From: JBDGYW01 sp964580055
GTDB taxonomy: Bacteria > Gemmatimonadota > Gemmatimonadetes > Gemmatimonadales > GWC2-71-9
NCBI GenBank assembly: GCA_964580055.1
Contig: CAZOJI010000003.1
Coordinates: forward strand, 104,944-168,943
DNA length: 64,000 bases
Reading direction: 5' to 3'
The notes below the pieces were generated by a model. It did not search any database, was not told the DNA's origin, and saw only the letters and a list, made by a program, of their open reading frames with translations. Positions 44,201-53,108 of this stretch are shown piece after piece. Positions within the stretch are counted from its first letter, which is position 1; every line of letters begins with the position of its first letter. The translations under genes were made by a program, and so were the position numbers.

Positions 44201-45139
44201 AACCCCGGAGGGGAAGTTGTGTGTCTCGGCAGTGAAGATGACGTGGTATTCCAGAGCTTCCAGCTCAAACGGGCTCGGCCACCCCGGGATGGACGGGACT
44301 ATCGTCCTCATGCGGTACCCGCGGATGGCGCTGGAGTTGTCGCAAAAAGCGATGATACTGTTGGAAGGGTTGGCTTCAAGTGTGTCTTGGATCAAGGCGA
44401 TCAGGTGTTTCGACTGTTCTTCGCCGTCTATCACCAGCCTTCCCTTGAAGAACCAATGTCTAGAGTGCTCGCTATTTGATTGAGCGATGTCGAAACACTC
44501 TACGTTGGATGGGTTTCTCTCTATCGAGTTCAGAAAGAGATCGCTGTAGTAATCGAGATCCCAATCGTCAAATGCCAGCCCCAGGTCGCGGTTGATGCGT
44601 TCAAGGGCCACCCTGCCTTCCGCGAAGAGCGGCACTTCGAACGTTCCTTCCGGCTGGATTCCGGTCGCAAACGTTTCCAGAGGCTCGTTGTAGCGACACT
44701 CCGTCATCCGATCATGGACCAATTCCAGAAAACCCGATATCTGTTCCTCAGTCAACGGCATTGCGGAATCGATCAAGTAACGCCTGGACCTTTCGATTCG
44801 CTTCACTCCGCCCAGACCGCATGCGTGGCAAACAGAAACGGCGTTCGTCGACCAAGCGGTAGTGAAATTCAACCGCGGCCCAACTTCGAGCACCAAGCCG
44901 TCACCAAGGAAGCTTTCGCGACCGAACAGGTCGGGCTCGAAGGTCTCCCGCAACAGCCACGCGAGTGTGGAGAGATCTCCCCCGGTAAGATCCGAAACGG
45001 TGTCGACATAGAAACAGAACTCGGTGGAAATGCGACGAACATCAGGAGATACTCGCTGTCGGGTCGTTTGCAGGAGAGCCTCAGTCTGTCTGGAAGAGAG
45101 GCCCGGAGTTCTGTACAGATGTAATAGGCTCATTGACAA
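41213..45139 (-). CDS. purL: Phosphoribosylformylglycinamidine synthase, single-chain form
   Basis: This enzyme makes FGAM from FGAR, glutamine and ATP in purine synthesis. It is the long fused type with 1308 residues, not the PurLQS complex. It has an N-terminal PurS-like part, two AIRS-like synthase halves (SNSEHSRHWFFKG; ETHNFPSGVAPFPGAETG) and a C-terminal glutaminase domain with Cys in GVCNGCQLLALLG and His in MMPHPERTFLKWQ. The length is typical of the gammaproteobacterial and eukaryotic type. The identity is certain. Confidence 0.97.
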   Translation of the reverse strand: MSMSLLHLYRTPGLSSRQTEALLQTTRQRVSPDVRRISTEFCFYVDTVSDLTGGDLSTLAWLLRETFEPDLFGRESFLGDGLVLEVGPRLNFTTAWSTNAVSVCHACGLGGVKRIERSRRYLIDSAMPLTEEQISGFLELVHDRMTECRYNEPLETFATGIQPEGTFEVPLFAEGRVALERINRDLGLAFDDWDLDYYSDLFLNSIERNPSNVECFDIAQSNSEHSRHWFFKGRLVIDGEEQSKHLIALIQDTLEANPSNSIIAFCDNSSAIRGYRMRTIVPSIPGWPSPFELEALEYHVIFTAETHNFPSGVAPFPGAETGTGGRIRDVHATGKGALVVAGTAAYCVGNLRIPGYELPWEDPGFEYPDNLAPPLQIEIEASNGASDYGNKFGEPLIQGFTRSFGQRLLNGERREWIKPIMFSGGIGQIDARHISKGVPEKEMLVVKIGGPAYRIGMGGGAASSMVQGENVAELDFNAVQRGDAEMEQKVNRVIRACVELGDSNPIVSIHDQGAGGNCNVLKEIVSPAGARIEVREIPVGDDTLSVLEIWGAEYQEQDALLIRPEHTGMFRELCDRENVTAAFVGRITGDGRIVLHDSLDGSTPVDLDLEAVLGDMPRKVFTLERAHPEVVPLTFPNGLTVRDALDRVLRLLSVGSKRFLTTKVDRSVSGLIARQQCAGPLQLTVADVAVIAQSHFGVTGAATAIGERPIVGLINPAAMARVSVGEALTNLIWARVSGLQDVKCSGNWMWAAKLPGEGAALHDAAVAMRDIMISLGVAVDGGKDSLSMAALAPDLSGGEETVKAPGELTVSAYVSCPDITGTVTPDLKLPGTGVLLYVDLGGGNYRLGGSALAQVYGQLGDVAPDVDDAGLLKRVFTAVQELIEEGGISAGHDRSDGGLITTLLEMAFAGNVGFDVELEVDSVDPLNLLFAEELGLVLEVDGAVEAEVLSRFSAANIPCLRIGSTRSDAAVEVRCSGVMVLEDDVRDLRDLWEETSFQLDKLQANPDCVEEERLGLKELNGPKLSVPFVIEATPPAILGSAEKPKVAIIREEGSNGDREMTSAFFMAGFDVWDVQMSDLLNDGVTLDRFRGVAFVGGFSFADVLGSAKGWAGVIRFNENLWRQFQHFYARPDTFSLGVCNGCQLLALLGWVPRPGAPDDSQPRFIGNKSGRFESRFATVRILRSPAIMLTAMEDATLGIWVAHGEGRAYFPEPNSLERVEQDELAPVRFVDEDSEITERYPFNPNGSPRGIAALCSPNGRHLAMMPHPERTFLKWQWGWTPPEWNDQTVVSPWLKMFQNAREWCERNH

Positions 45140-45245
45140 TGTCTCTCAGGGATGCGGCCAGCACCAGCGGCTTTCGGTTTGACTCGACCGAAAGATAGTG
45201 GGTTGTTCGATGCCTCTAACCGAGCGCGAACTCTGCCGAGAATCG

Positions 45246-46094
45246 CTAGCGAGCCGGATCACCCGTTGCGACTCGTGAGAATCCCTGCAGAGCTTTGATC
45301 CATTCCCTCGTCATGATCTCCAATGCTCCGCGGCCCTTCTCGGGGCTGGCTAAGGTCGGATCGCCAACCAGGCCGGTCTCCGTGAAACCCGGATCGGCCG
45401 GATCACGTGCCAACCTCCCCGGTCGATACCCAGGGTAATCTTGTGGGGTACGGTGCCCAAAATCCGCCTCCGCTCGTTCCAAATGCACCAGTTCGGGTTG
45501 GATATACAGGTTTATCGAGGTTTCCATTTCCCCCGCGTGTCCGTCAGCTGCTCCGCTACCGAGAGCGGCCACCTCCGCCGTCTCCAGGTCATCCCACGAT
45601 ACGACGAGTGTGGGCGTTCCGGTCTGCGTGCGGATCTCTCTTGCAGCAATCGAAATCGGAAGACCAGTGGCCTTGGAGATTCCCGTATTCAAGAAGACGA
45701 TTCGTTGCACATCATGATGCACCAGCGACATCGCAACCTCGAACACGTATTTCTCGAACACCTCGGGGTCGGCAACCTCGGTGCCGGGGAACCCGCGGAA
45801 GGCGGGAAACCAACCATGTAGGATTGGCGGGGCAACCAAGACATCCAACGCGTCGATCGCCTGATGACAGAGATACTCCATAACCTTTTGGTCGGCGTTC
45901 ATCGGCAGATGGGGTCCATGCTCTTTTGCACCACCACCAAAGGGAATCACCACTATCGGAGTTTCTCGAAGGCGGACTTCCGCCTCGGTCCAGGAGAGCT
46001 CACCCAGATAGGCTCCAGGGGGTTGAGCGTGTGCAGAGGTTGCATACGAACAGGTGACGAGCAAGCAAACGCCGAGTAACGTGCATTTCGACAT
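45246..46094 (-). CDS. Secreted creatininase-family amidohydrolase
   Basis: This 282-residue protein has a signal peptide (LLGVCLLVTCSYATSAHAQ). The family's metal-binding motifs follow: PFGGGAKEHGPHLPMNADQ with Glu, His and Asp, and DGHAGEMETS with the last His and Glu ligands. The family splits creatinine or similar cyclic amides and includes enzymes of cofactor tailoring. Export to the periplasm is unusual for creatininase proper, so the substrate is open. It lies about 100 bases downstream of purL. Confidence 0.85.
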   Translation of the reverse strand: MSKCTLLGVCLLVTCSYATSAHAQPPGAYLGELSWTEAEVRLRETPIVVIPFGGGAKEHGPHLPMNADQKVMEYLCHQAIDALDVLVAPPILHGWFPAFRGFPGTEVADPEVFEKYVFEVAMSLVHHDVQRIVFLNTGISKATGLPISIAAREIRTQTGTPTLVVSWDDLETAEVAALGSGAADGHAGEMETSINLYIQPELVHLERAEADFGHRTPQDYPGYRPGRLARDPADPGFTETGLVGDPTLASPEKGRGALEIMTREWIKALQGFSRVATGDPAR

Positions 46095-46345
46095 ATTCCG
46101 CCTCGAATGTGTAAGTGCTCAATACAAGATTCCCAGTCTCAACTGCTGGGATCGATTGCATCCATGGACATTTTGTAAGCTATTTGAATGTGACTGCTGA
46201 GGGGAAATCCCGTTGCTCCAGGAGGGACGGCGCGCGAGCGCGAACATTCTCTCCCGCACCTCGGCAACACGACCATGCGCCGCGTTCAGGAATGCTCCAT
46301 GACGACCTGCGATCGTCGTGGCAAACAGGTCGTCATCAATTCCAT

Positions 46346-47533
46346 TCACATTGAACGCGGCCCGCGCAACGACAGGTGTTGCAGCGCCAGGTTTTTCAAG
46401 ACACCAGATCCACCCGTTTCAAGTCTGGATTCACAAGCTTCCACCGATTTTGCGGGATCACCCACCATGGCATAGAAGGCGCCCTCTGAAGCTGCCCGAC
46501 AAACCTCTATCAGCATTGCGCGATGCCGGAAAGCAGCCAAGATCGCATCGACCAGGTCAGGCCGTGGGCCGGCTTGAGCTGCGAGATTGTGCGCGAGGCG
46601 GACACGAAATTTGACAAGAGTCGAGGCGAGGCGCATGGCATCCCGCAGCAATCGGTTCGCATCGCCCAATCCACCCTCACCAATCAACTTCACTCCCATG
46701 GGATACCGTCTCAACACCGGCAGCGAAGCCGTCGTGACCGAGCTGAGCGCAGAAATGTTTCGCTTGGCCTCGAGCGGCTCACCTAGTCTCTCCCGGAGGC
46801 GGCGTGACAGACGTTCCACTGCACTGATCACATCCGAAACGTCGGACGCCGTTTCTGGGAGTGCCAAGAGGGCTGCCTCATCCGCCGAACTGAGAACATG
46901 TACGGACAGGACGTATCCCTGACCCAGCGACATCACGTCGCCGGCGACAACGACCGGAATCCCATCTCTCTATGCTATCTCGAGGGCAACGCTCCGATCA
47001 ACAGGCATCGAGGAGTCCAGACCCATGCGGGCCAGTGCGTCTCTGACCGCGGCCTGATTCACCACCGAGACAATCGGCGATTGGGCGAGATCGGCTCGCA
47101 AGGCCTCAGTCACTGCTGCGGATAGACCTGGATCGCCGGTGCGGTCCGTGAAATCGACCACTAGGACGCGTCCCCCTCTCTTCAGTTCGCCGGATGCGAT
47201 CAGGGTACCCTGTGGGCCGATCCCTTCCCCACGCATGACCATGAAGCATGCCGTCAGCATTATTAGTCCGCTGAGAGCGATGGCTGGGCCGAGCAGCGCG
47301 TTCCGCCAAGTGAACAGACGGAAGACTCCTCGTTCTGGCTGCGCTTTCGTGTCTTCAGCGATCGCAGGAGCCCGCTTGATCTCACGCTCGAAACGAGCGT
47401 CACGGTCTTCCAAGGCCAATGCCCGGTCCTGCTGTCCGGAAATCTGGTTCCGGCGGATCGAGTCCCAGGACAATCCCATGGCAAAATCTCCCTGGTCGAT
47501 CCAGTCCACTTTGTCGCTACCATCAGAATACAT
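46346..47533 (-). pseudogene. Broken TPR-type regulatory protein with an in-frame amber codon
   Basis: Both halves belong to one family found in Gemmatimonadota kinases and TPR regulators. The first half has a membrane helix (PAIALSGLIMLTACFMV), then GTLIASGELKRGGRVLVVDF and LRADLAQSPIVSVVNQA, and ends LEIA at a TAG (46970-46972). The second half continues in the same frame as RDGIPVVVAGDV, GYVLSVHVLSS, RLSRRLRERLGEPL and VTTASLPVLRRY. The family runs straight through this point, so the TAG is a nonsense mutation. The following TPR part is degenerate, and the frame shifts again near 46347 (a further piece, AAHGRVAEVRERMFAL, lies in another frame to about 46230). No kinase domain precedes it. 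Confidence 0.7.
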
Positions 47534-48158
47534 CTACGGTGAGCCAGGCAAGATGCCGGAAAGCCAGTGCGCGACCTTGAGAAGAAAATGCTGGTTTTGC
47601 TCTGCTCCAGGCGATCCCAAACCAAGCCACTGCCCGACCGGACCCGCGGACTGCGCAGTGAACATCGCGGCCTCTCCGAACAACGCTACACGTGTCGCGC
47701 CGAACCGCTTGACCGCCCTCTGATACCATCGGTCGACATCCACGACTCGCGTGTTCGCATCGAATTCCCAGGCCACGTCGTTCTCGATTTGTAGTTCGGT
47801 ATCGTTCAGCGAACTCGCCTGGCACGTCCCGCTGCTCCCAGTAGTCGAAGATCAACAGGCGTGACCGGGTTCTGACGGCCCAGCCAGCGTGTCCAAGGTA
47901 CCAAATCAGCGCTTCCCCGTCGGCGAGCTCCTGCTGTGCATTAGTGTCAGCGCCGGTCTCTGACTCAGCAACAGCCGTTGCTCTCCTGCCCGAGACGGGA
48001 TACGAACTACTGTCGTTGAGCGCAAGTTCATCACCAAGCAGAACTGCTGCGATGAGGGGGACCGACAACAATCCAGTCGACATCGTGGCTACTCCCGGTA
48101 TGAGCTGACTGCAAATGCTGATCAATACGGTCTCCTTCGGAATCTCAACACCCCTCAT
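47534..48158 (-). pseudogene. Chimeric remnant: start of an MBL-fold hydrolase joined to the tail of another protein
   Basis: The frame from 48158 has a signal-peptide-like start and then LIWYLGHAGWAVRTRSRLLIFDYW, the opening strand segment of a metallo-beta-lactamase-fold family. It stops making sense at about 47800, and no metal-binding HXHXDH follows. In the next frame the DNA then encodes ENDVAWEFDANTRVV and RVALFGEAAMFTAQ followed by FLLKVAHWLSGILPG, the C-terminal end of an unrelated family whose tail I recognise only loosely. The pieces suggest deletion and fusion. No gene product is expected. Confidence 0.5.
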
Positions 48159-48187
48159 TCGCAGCTATGTTCTGCAGCTACCGTTGC

Positions 48188-49435
48188 TCACTGATTCGGC
48201 TCCCAATTCTCAATAAAGCGACTACCGCCGCCTCGCTCGTGCTCGTCGATTAGGGCCTGGAAGATCGCCCTGAGCTGATCGTACGGCAGGGTTCCGATGA
48301 TCATGCGGTTATTGATGATCATGGTGGGGGTCGATCTGATGCCGTGGGCGTACTGCTCCGACGTGCGCTCGTATTCCGTGCCGGTCTCTATCATGCGGTG
48401 AACGAGCTCGCGCGTCGTCGAGTCCTGTAGTGCGGCTTCCACTCCGTGACGCCGGGCCAGTTCCAACCGCCAATCCGGATCGCGGGCGGCTCGGATATTG
48501 GCGAAGACCTCGTCATGGATCGCCTGGAACTTGCTCGGGTCGTGCGCCGCCATGTACGAAACCTCACAAGCTCCCGGATGCAGATCTTTCTCGACCACGC
48601 TGTTGCACTGTTCCTCGAGCGGGAACATCTGGAAAGCTATGTTCATCTTGCCAGCAAACTCCTCTTTGAGCAGCTCCACCTGTTCCGCGAGGAACCTGCA
48701 GTCGGGACACAGCAAATCCGCATACTCGACGACTCTGATCGGAGCGTCTTCGAAGCTCTCGGTCGCTTTGGCCGTCCAAAGCGGTGAGATGAAGCTTGGC
48801 CACTCGACCGTGTCCAGGCTGTAGTACTCCCTCGCTATCCGCGTTGCCACACCCCCCGTCTGAGCATCCCGTCTGGCATCGTGATACAGGGCGAAACCGT
48901 ATGCCCCTACCAAGGTCAACGCCCCGAATGTAGCTAGGTGTTTCAATGAAGGGCGTAGATAGATGGCGGCGAAACCCGCGGCGCCGTTGCTCGCAGGATA
49001 CCTCCAGAAGACCGCCAGGCTCAAGATGGAGAAGAGATAGAACCCGGTGCAGTAGAGGCACAGGCTCCTCAGCACGAACACGGAAACGAGAAACAACGCC
49101 ACGACTCCGAGAACATTCAGAACCGCGATACTCCGGTTGGTGCGCTCGAAATCGATCGAGTGGAAGAGCGCCCCCATTGAGACAAGCACCCCTACGACCA
49201 GACCGAAATAGCCCAGAGGTACCCCCGCCACCTGTGAGAGGATCGAATGCGCCGAGCCGTCGCAGTTGAAGAAGGCGTTGATGTCGCAGATGCTACCTTC
49301 ATAGATCGAAAGCGGGTAGTTGGCGGCAAAGAAGTGCTGAATCGTGATTGCCGAAAACACCGCCATGCCGATTCCGCAAAGGAAGCTCAGCACTCTCGCC
49401 GTCGCGCTTTTCTCGAACACCAAGACCCCCTGCAT
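48188..49435 (-). CDS. Vitamin K epoxide reductase-DsbA fusion (disulfide-forming membrane protein)
   Basis: This 415-residue protein starts at the ATG at 49435 behind AAGGAG. The N-terminal part is a VKOR domain with four to five helices, loop cysteines in CDINAFFNC and the quinone-side CLYC. The C-terminal part (from residue ~215) is a thioredoxin-fold DsbA-like domain with CPDC in EYADLLCPDCRFLAEQ and the cis-Pro in RSTPTMIINN. It would form disulfides in exported proteins and pass electrons to quinone. It replaces DsbA-DsbB. It is divergent from the molybdenum enzyme gene. Confidence 0.92.
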   Translation of the reverse strand: MQGVLVFEKSATARVLSFLCGIGMAVFSAITIQHFFAANYPLSIYEGSICDINAFFNCDGSAHSILSQVAGVPLGYFGLVVGVLVSMGALFHSIDFERTNRSIAVLNVLGVVALFLVSVFVLRSLCLYCTGFYLFSILSLAVFWRYPASNGAAGFAAIYLRPSLKHLATFGALTLVGAYGFALYHDARRDAQTGGVATRIAREYYSLDTVEWPSFISPLWTAKATESFEDAPIRVVEYADLLCPDCRFLAEQVELLKEEFAGKMNIAFQMFPLEEQCNSVVEKDLHPGACEVSYMAAHDPSKFQAIHDEVFANIRAARDPDWRLELARRHGVEAALQDSTTRELVHRMIETGTEYERTSEQYAHGIRSTPTMIINNRMIIGTLPYDQLRAIFQALIDEHERGGGSRFIENWEPNQ

Positions 49436-49624
49436 TAGATACTCCTTGATTTCTGGGTTTTGTGCCAGACAGACCACCGGGAACGCAATAAGTTAGCGTC
49501 GCTGCACCTCGGTAAGCACCATCGTCCCTATTCGCGGTCTTGAATTTCCAGCCGGCTTGTGCCACGATGCCTTGTCGCCTCCTTTTCAACGCAACACCGT
49601 ATTCATATCGGAGACATCTCAGTA

Positions 49625-51679
49625 ATGCCTACCTTCACCACCACCTGTCCGAGGAACTGCTACAGCACCTGTGGGTTGTTGGTACAGGTGGAGGATGGTC
49701 GAGTCCGGCGAATAGAGCCGCATCCGGATAACAGAGCGACGAGTGGCGGTGCCTGCCTAAAGGGACTCAGCTACTACGAGAGGATCTACTCTCCTGACAG
49801 GATTCTCTTTCCCCTCCTCCGCAAACCGGGCACGTCCCAGTTCGAGCGCCTGTCGTGGACTGACGCGCTCGACCTCATCGTGAGCAACCTCGAACGCGTA
49901 AAGCGCGAGAGCGGACCGCAAAGTGTGCTCTTCTACTCGGGAAGCGGCACCAAGGGGCTGCTCAACTCAGTCGGCATGGAGTTCTGGCGCCTATTCGGCG
50001 GCTGTACTGCCACGTACGGCGATCTCTGCTGGCCTGCCGGTCTAGAAGCCACTCGCCTCACGCTTGGCGAAAACAAGCACAGCGTTCCGTGGGACATCGC
50101 GAATGCCAAACTGATAGTGATCTGGGGCAAGAATGCAGCGGAGACCAACATTCATCAGATGACGTTCGTCGACGAAGCACTACGAAACGGTGCAAAGCTG
50201 GTCGTGGTGGATCCCAGGAGGACAGAGACTTCGGAACGAGCCGAGTATTTGATTCAGCCACGACCCGGCACCGATGGGTCGCTCTCTCTCGCCGCAGCTC
50301 ACTTGCTGATCGCCAACGACCAGATCGATCGCGGCTTCATAAGTGCGCACGTGCACGGCTACCCGGAGTTCGCGGAATCGGTTGAGGACTTCACTCCCGA
50401 AAAGGCATCCCTAATTTCCGGGGTTCCCGAAGAATACATTCGTCGTTTCGCGGCTGATCTGGGAACGATCGCACCGCTCACAATCTGCCCTGGGTTCGGA
50501 ATGCAGCGGTACACCAACAGCGGGCAAACGATGCGGGCTATGCTGGCCCTGCTTGCGATCACCGCGAACGTCGGCAAGCCAGGCGCAGGTTGGGTGTACG
50601 CCAACCTGCAAAGCCACATCTTCGACGCGGTCAAAGATCCCATTGCCTTCTACCCACCGGAGAGTTCGGACGGACCGATCAGAGTCTCGATATCCACCGC
50701 CCTGCTTGGCCGGCACATGCTTGACACACGGGATCCGCCTCTCAGGATGGCCTGGGTGGAACGCGGCAACCCGGTATCGCAGAATCCCGACACCAACACG
50801 GTACTGAAGGCATTCCGCGCCCTCGAGTTCCGCGTTGTAGTCGAGCAGTTTATGACCGACACGGCTCGCGAGGCCGATCTGATCCTACCCGCCAAAACGA
50901 TGTTCGAGCAGTCTGACGTGATAGGCGCGTACTGGCATCCCTACCTCCAGATCAAACAGAAGGTGGTCGAACCGCCTGGCGAGGTGAAGCCCGAGTCGGA
51001 GGTTTACTATCTCCTTGCACAGCGACTCGGGTTCTCCGAAGCCGACCTGGTTGGCCGGATCCCGAAACCGACGGATGAGGGTGTCGAGGAGTACCTCAGA
51101 GCCAAGCTCCAGCCATTCCCAGGAATAACACTCGAAAGGCTATCGAGAGGTCCGGTACTCCCGTCTGGCCACGAGGAAGTCGCCTTTGCCGACATGGTGT
51201 TCCCCACTCCCAGCGGCAAGATCGAGCTGTCTTCAGTAGAGGCCGTCGAGAGGTGGGGGACAGACCGTCTCCCGTCCTATCATGAGCCCGTGGAATCGGC
51301 ACGCCACACGATTCCGGAGGCCGAAAAGCACTCACTGCACTTGCTGACTCCCAACACCAAGAACAGGATCCACTCACAGTTCAACAATCTGGATATGATC
51401 CGGCAGTTCAGTGAGAAGCCCTACGTACTGATCAATCCGGACGATGCAGCGGCCAGGACTATCGCGGACGGTCAGAAGGTGAAGGTCCACAACGAACGCG
51501 GTTCCATTCTGGTGGAGGCCCGGTTCGATCACGGCATAAGGCCAGGCTGCGTCTACGTCACAAACGGTTGGTGGCACGATACCGGCGGAGCTGTCAATTT
51601 CTGCTCGCTCGGCAGAGAGACTGACATGGGCTACGGTGCGGCGTTCCATGACAACCTCGTTGAGGTCGAGCCGTACTGA
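49625..51679 (+). CDS. Molybdopterin-dependent oxidoreductase, catalytic subunit (DMSO reductase family)
   Basis: This 684-residue protein starts at the ATG at 49625. A [4Fe-4S] site is at the N-terminus (CPRNCYSTCG, with a fourth Cys in GGACLKG). Molybdopterin-binding segments follow (WGKNAAETNIHQM, VVDPRRTETSERAEY) and a C-terminal dinucleotide-binding domain with LLTPNTKNRIHSQFNN and NGWWHDTGGAVNF. No twin-Arg signal is present, so it is probably cytoplasmic. The substrate cannot be told: formate, thiosulfate, polysulfide and others are all in this family. It is followed one base later by its electron-transfer partner. Confidence 0.9.
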   Translation: MPTFTTTCPRNCYSTCGLLVQVEDGRVRRIEPHPDNRATSGGACLKGLSYYERIYSPDRILFPLLRKPGTSQFERLSWTDALDLIVSNLERVKRESGPQSVLFYSGSGTKGLLNSVGMEFWRLFGGCTATYGDLCWPAGLEATRLTLGENKHSVPWDIANAKLIVIWGKNAAETNIHQMTFVDEALRNGAKLVVVDPRRTETSERAEYLIQPRPGTDGSLSLAAAHLLIANDQIDRGFISAHVHGYPEFAESVEDFTPEKASLISGVPEEYIRRFAADLGTIAPLTICPGFGMQRYTNSGQTMRAMLALLAITANVGKPGAGWVYANLQSHIFDAVKDPIAFYPPESSDGPIRVSISTALLGRHMLDTRDPPLRMAWVERGNPVSQNPDTNTVLKAFRALEFRVVVEQFMTDTAREADLILPAKTMFEQSDVIGAYWHPYLQIKQKVVEPPGEVKPESEVYYLLAQRLGFSEADLVGRIPKPTDEGVEEYLRAKLQPFPGITLERLSRGPVLPSGHEEVAFADMVFPTPSGKIELSSVEAVERWGTDRLPSYHEPVESARHTIPEAEKHSLHLLTPNTKNRIHSQFNNLDMIRQFSEKPYVLINPDDAAARTIADGQKVKVHNERGSILVEARFDHGIRPGCVYVTNGWWHDTGGAVNFCSLGRETDMGYGAAFHDNLVEVEPY

Positions 51680-51680
51680 C

Positions 51681-53027
51681 ATGCCCATTGAGTTCACATT
51701 CGACCAGGCAAAGTGCACGGGGTGTCAGGCCTGTGTTCTCGCTTGCACGATCGAGAACAAACTCGATTACGCCCGCAGCTGGCGGAGGGTGCACACGTTC
51801 AACGAGCGCAACATCCCCAACCTTCCAGTGCAGCACTTGTCACTCGCGTGCAATCACTGTGAAACACCGGCCTGTCTCCTTGCGTGCCCGGCGAATGCAT
51901 ACTCTAGGGACGATTCCACCGGCTTTGTCGTCTTGGAAGCGGACAAGTGCATCGGCTGCAAGTACTGCGCATGGGCATGTCCGTTCGGCGCGCCGCAGTT
52001 CAACCCGAAGAGCGGTGTCATTGAGAAGTGCACTTTCTGTGATGTCCGGCAGGCGGAAGGAAAGCCTCCCGCTTGTGTTGTATCATGCCCAACGGGCGCT
52101 CTCTACATCGCTGGTCGCACCAATAGGAAGGACCACGACCGTGTGGCGGGATTTCCGGAGTCGGACCTCGGCCCGGCCATCACCATCGCGTCCGCTGCTA
52201 GCGAGAGGTCAGCGCCAGACTCATCAATTCCAAGTCCCCACAAAACGAATAGTGCGACCAACTTAGAACGTGATCCGTGGCAGGCTCTCTCGTCGGAGTG
52301 GCCCCTGGTTGCGTTCTCGTACCTGACCACGTTGTTGATTGCCCTCTTTGCATCTGTGGTTGTGGGTGGCCGATTGCATTCACCGCTCCCCCTCGCCGCA
52401 GTGGCCGCATCTGCTGCCGTAATCGGCACTGTCCATCTGGGAAGAAAGTCTCGCGCATGGCGCGCAGTGATGAATCCTGCGAGCTCCTGGCTGTCGCGCG
52501 AGATTCTATCCTTCACACTGTTCTTCCTCCTTGGAGCCGGATACCTGGCTTTCGATCCTGGTAGCCAAATCGTCGGTGCGATAGCAACAGTGTTCGGCCT
52601 GGCAACCCTTGTCTCAATTGACCGGGTATACGCGAAACTCCCACTCATCAGCCCATCGCGCTTCCACAGTTCTGGCGCCGTCTTGACCGGATTTTTCCTC
52701 TTCGGTGCGTTGCTCTCAAACCCTCTGTTGGCGGGGGCTGCCGCGACGGCCAAGCTGGTCCTATACCTGCGCCGCAAGGAAATCTTCAGGAAGACCGATA
52801 ACGCAGTGCGGCCTTTGATGTCCGCACTTAGGCTACTCAGCGGCTTCGTCGCACCTACAGTGACCTGGGCTTCTTGGGAGAGCCGAGCCCATTCTGTAGT
52901 GATCGTTGCAATTCTGATAGGCGAATTGATCGACCGGATAGAGTTCTACCTCGAACTCGAGGTTGTGAGCCCCGAGCAACAAATGGCACTCGACCTGCGT
53001 CAAGCTCTTTCGGTCAGGCGGACTTGA
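51681..53027 (+). CDS. Fused four-cluster ferredoxin and membrane anchor (DmsB-DmsC type)
   Basis: This 448-residue protein starts at the ATG at 51681. The N-terminal ~190 residues hold four groups of Cys: CTGCQACVLACTIENK, CNHCETPACLLACP, CIGCKYCAWACPFG and CTFCDVRQAEGKPPACVVSC. The rest has about eight hydrophobic segments like DmsC. It would carry electrons between the quinone pool and the molybdenum subunit on the cytoplasmic side. The fusion of B and C subunits into one chain is less common than separate genes. Confidence 0.9.
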   Translation: MPIEFTFDQAKCTGCQACVLACTIENKLDYARSWRRVHTFNERNIPNLPVQHLSLACNHCETPACLLACPANAYSRDDSTGFVVLEADKCIGCKYCAWACPFGAPQFNPKSGVIEKCTFCDVRQAEGKPPACVVSCPTGALYIAGRTNRKDHDRVAGFPESDLGPAITIASAASERSAPDSSIPSPHKTNSATNLERDPWQALSSEWPLVAFSYLTTLLIALFASVVVGGRLHSPLPLAAVAASAAVIGTVHLGRKSRAWRAVMNPASSWLSREILSFTLFFLLGAGYLAFDPGSQIVGAIATVFGLATLVSIDRVYAKLPLISPSRFHSSGAVLTGFFLFGALLSNPLLAGAAATAKLVLYLRRKEIFRKTDNAVRPLMSALRLLSGFVAPTVTWASWESRAHSVVIVAILIGELIDRIEFYLELEVVSPEQQMALDLRQALSVRRT

Positions 53028-53108
53028 GCCTTTTTGCTGCTCCGCAACCGATGGATCTGAGGAGTTCGCCTTGGCGCTCAGCCAAACGAAGACGCCTGAA
53101 ACCCTGAG

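Noticed and set aside
46119..46349. 76-codon minus-strand frame with AAHGRVAEVRERMFAL
   Set aside because: Looks like the shifted tail of the broken TPR regulator, so I described it there rather than as a gene.
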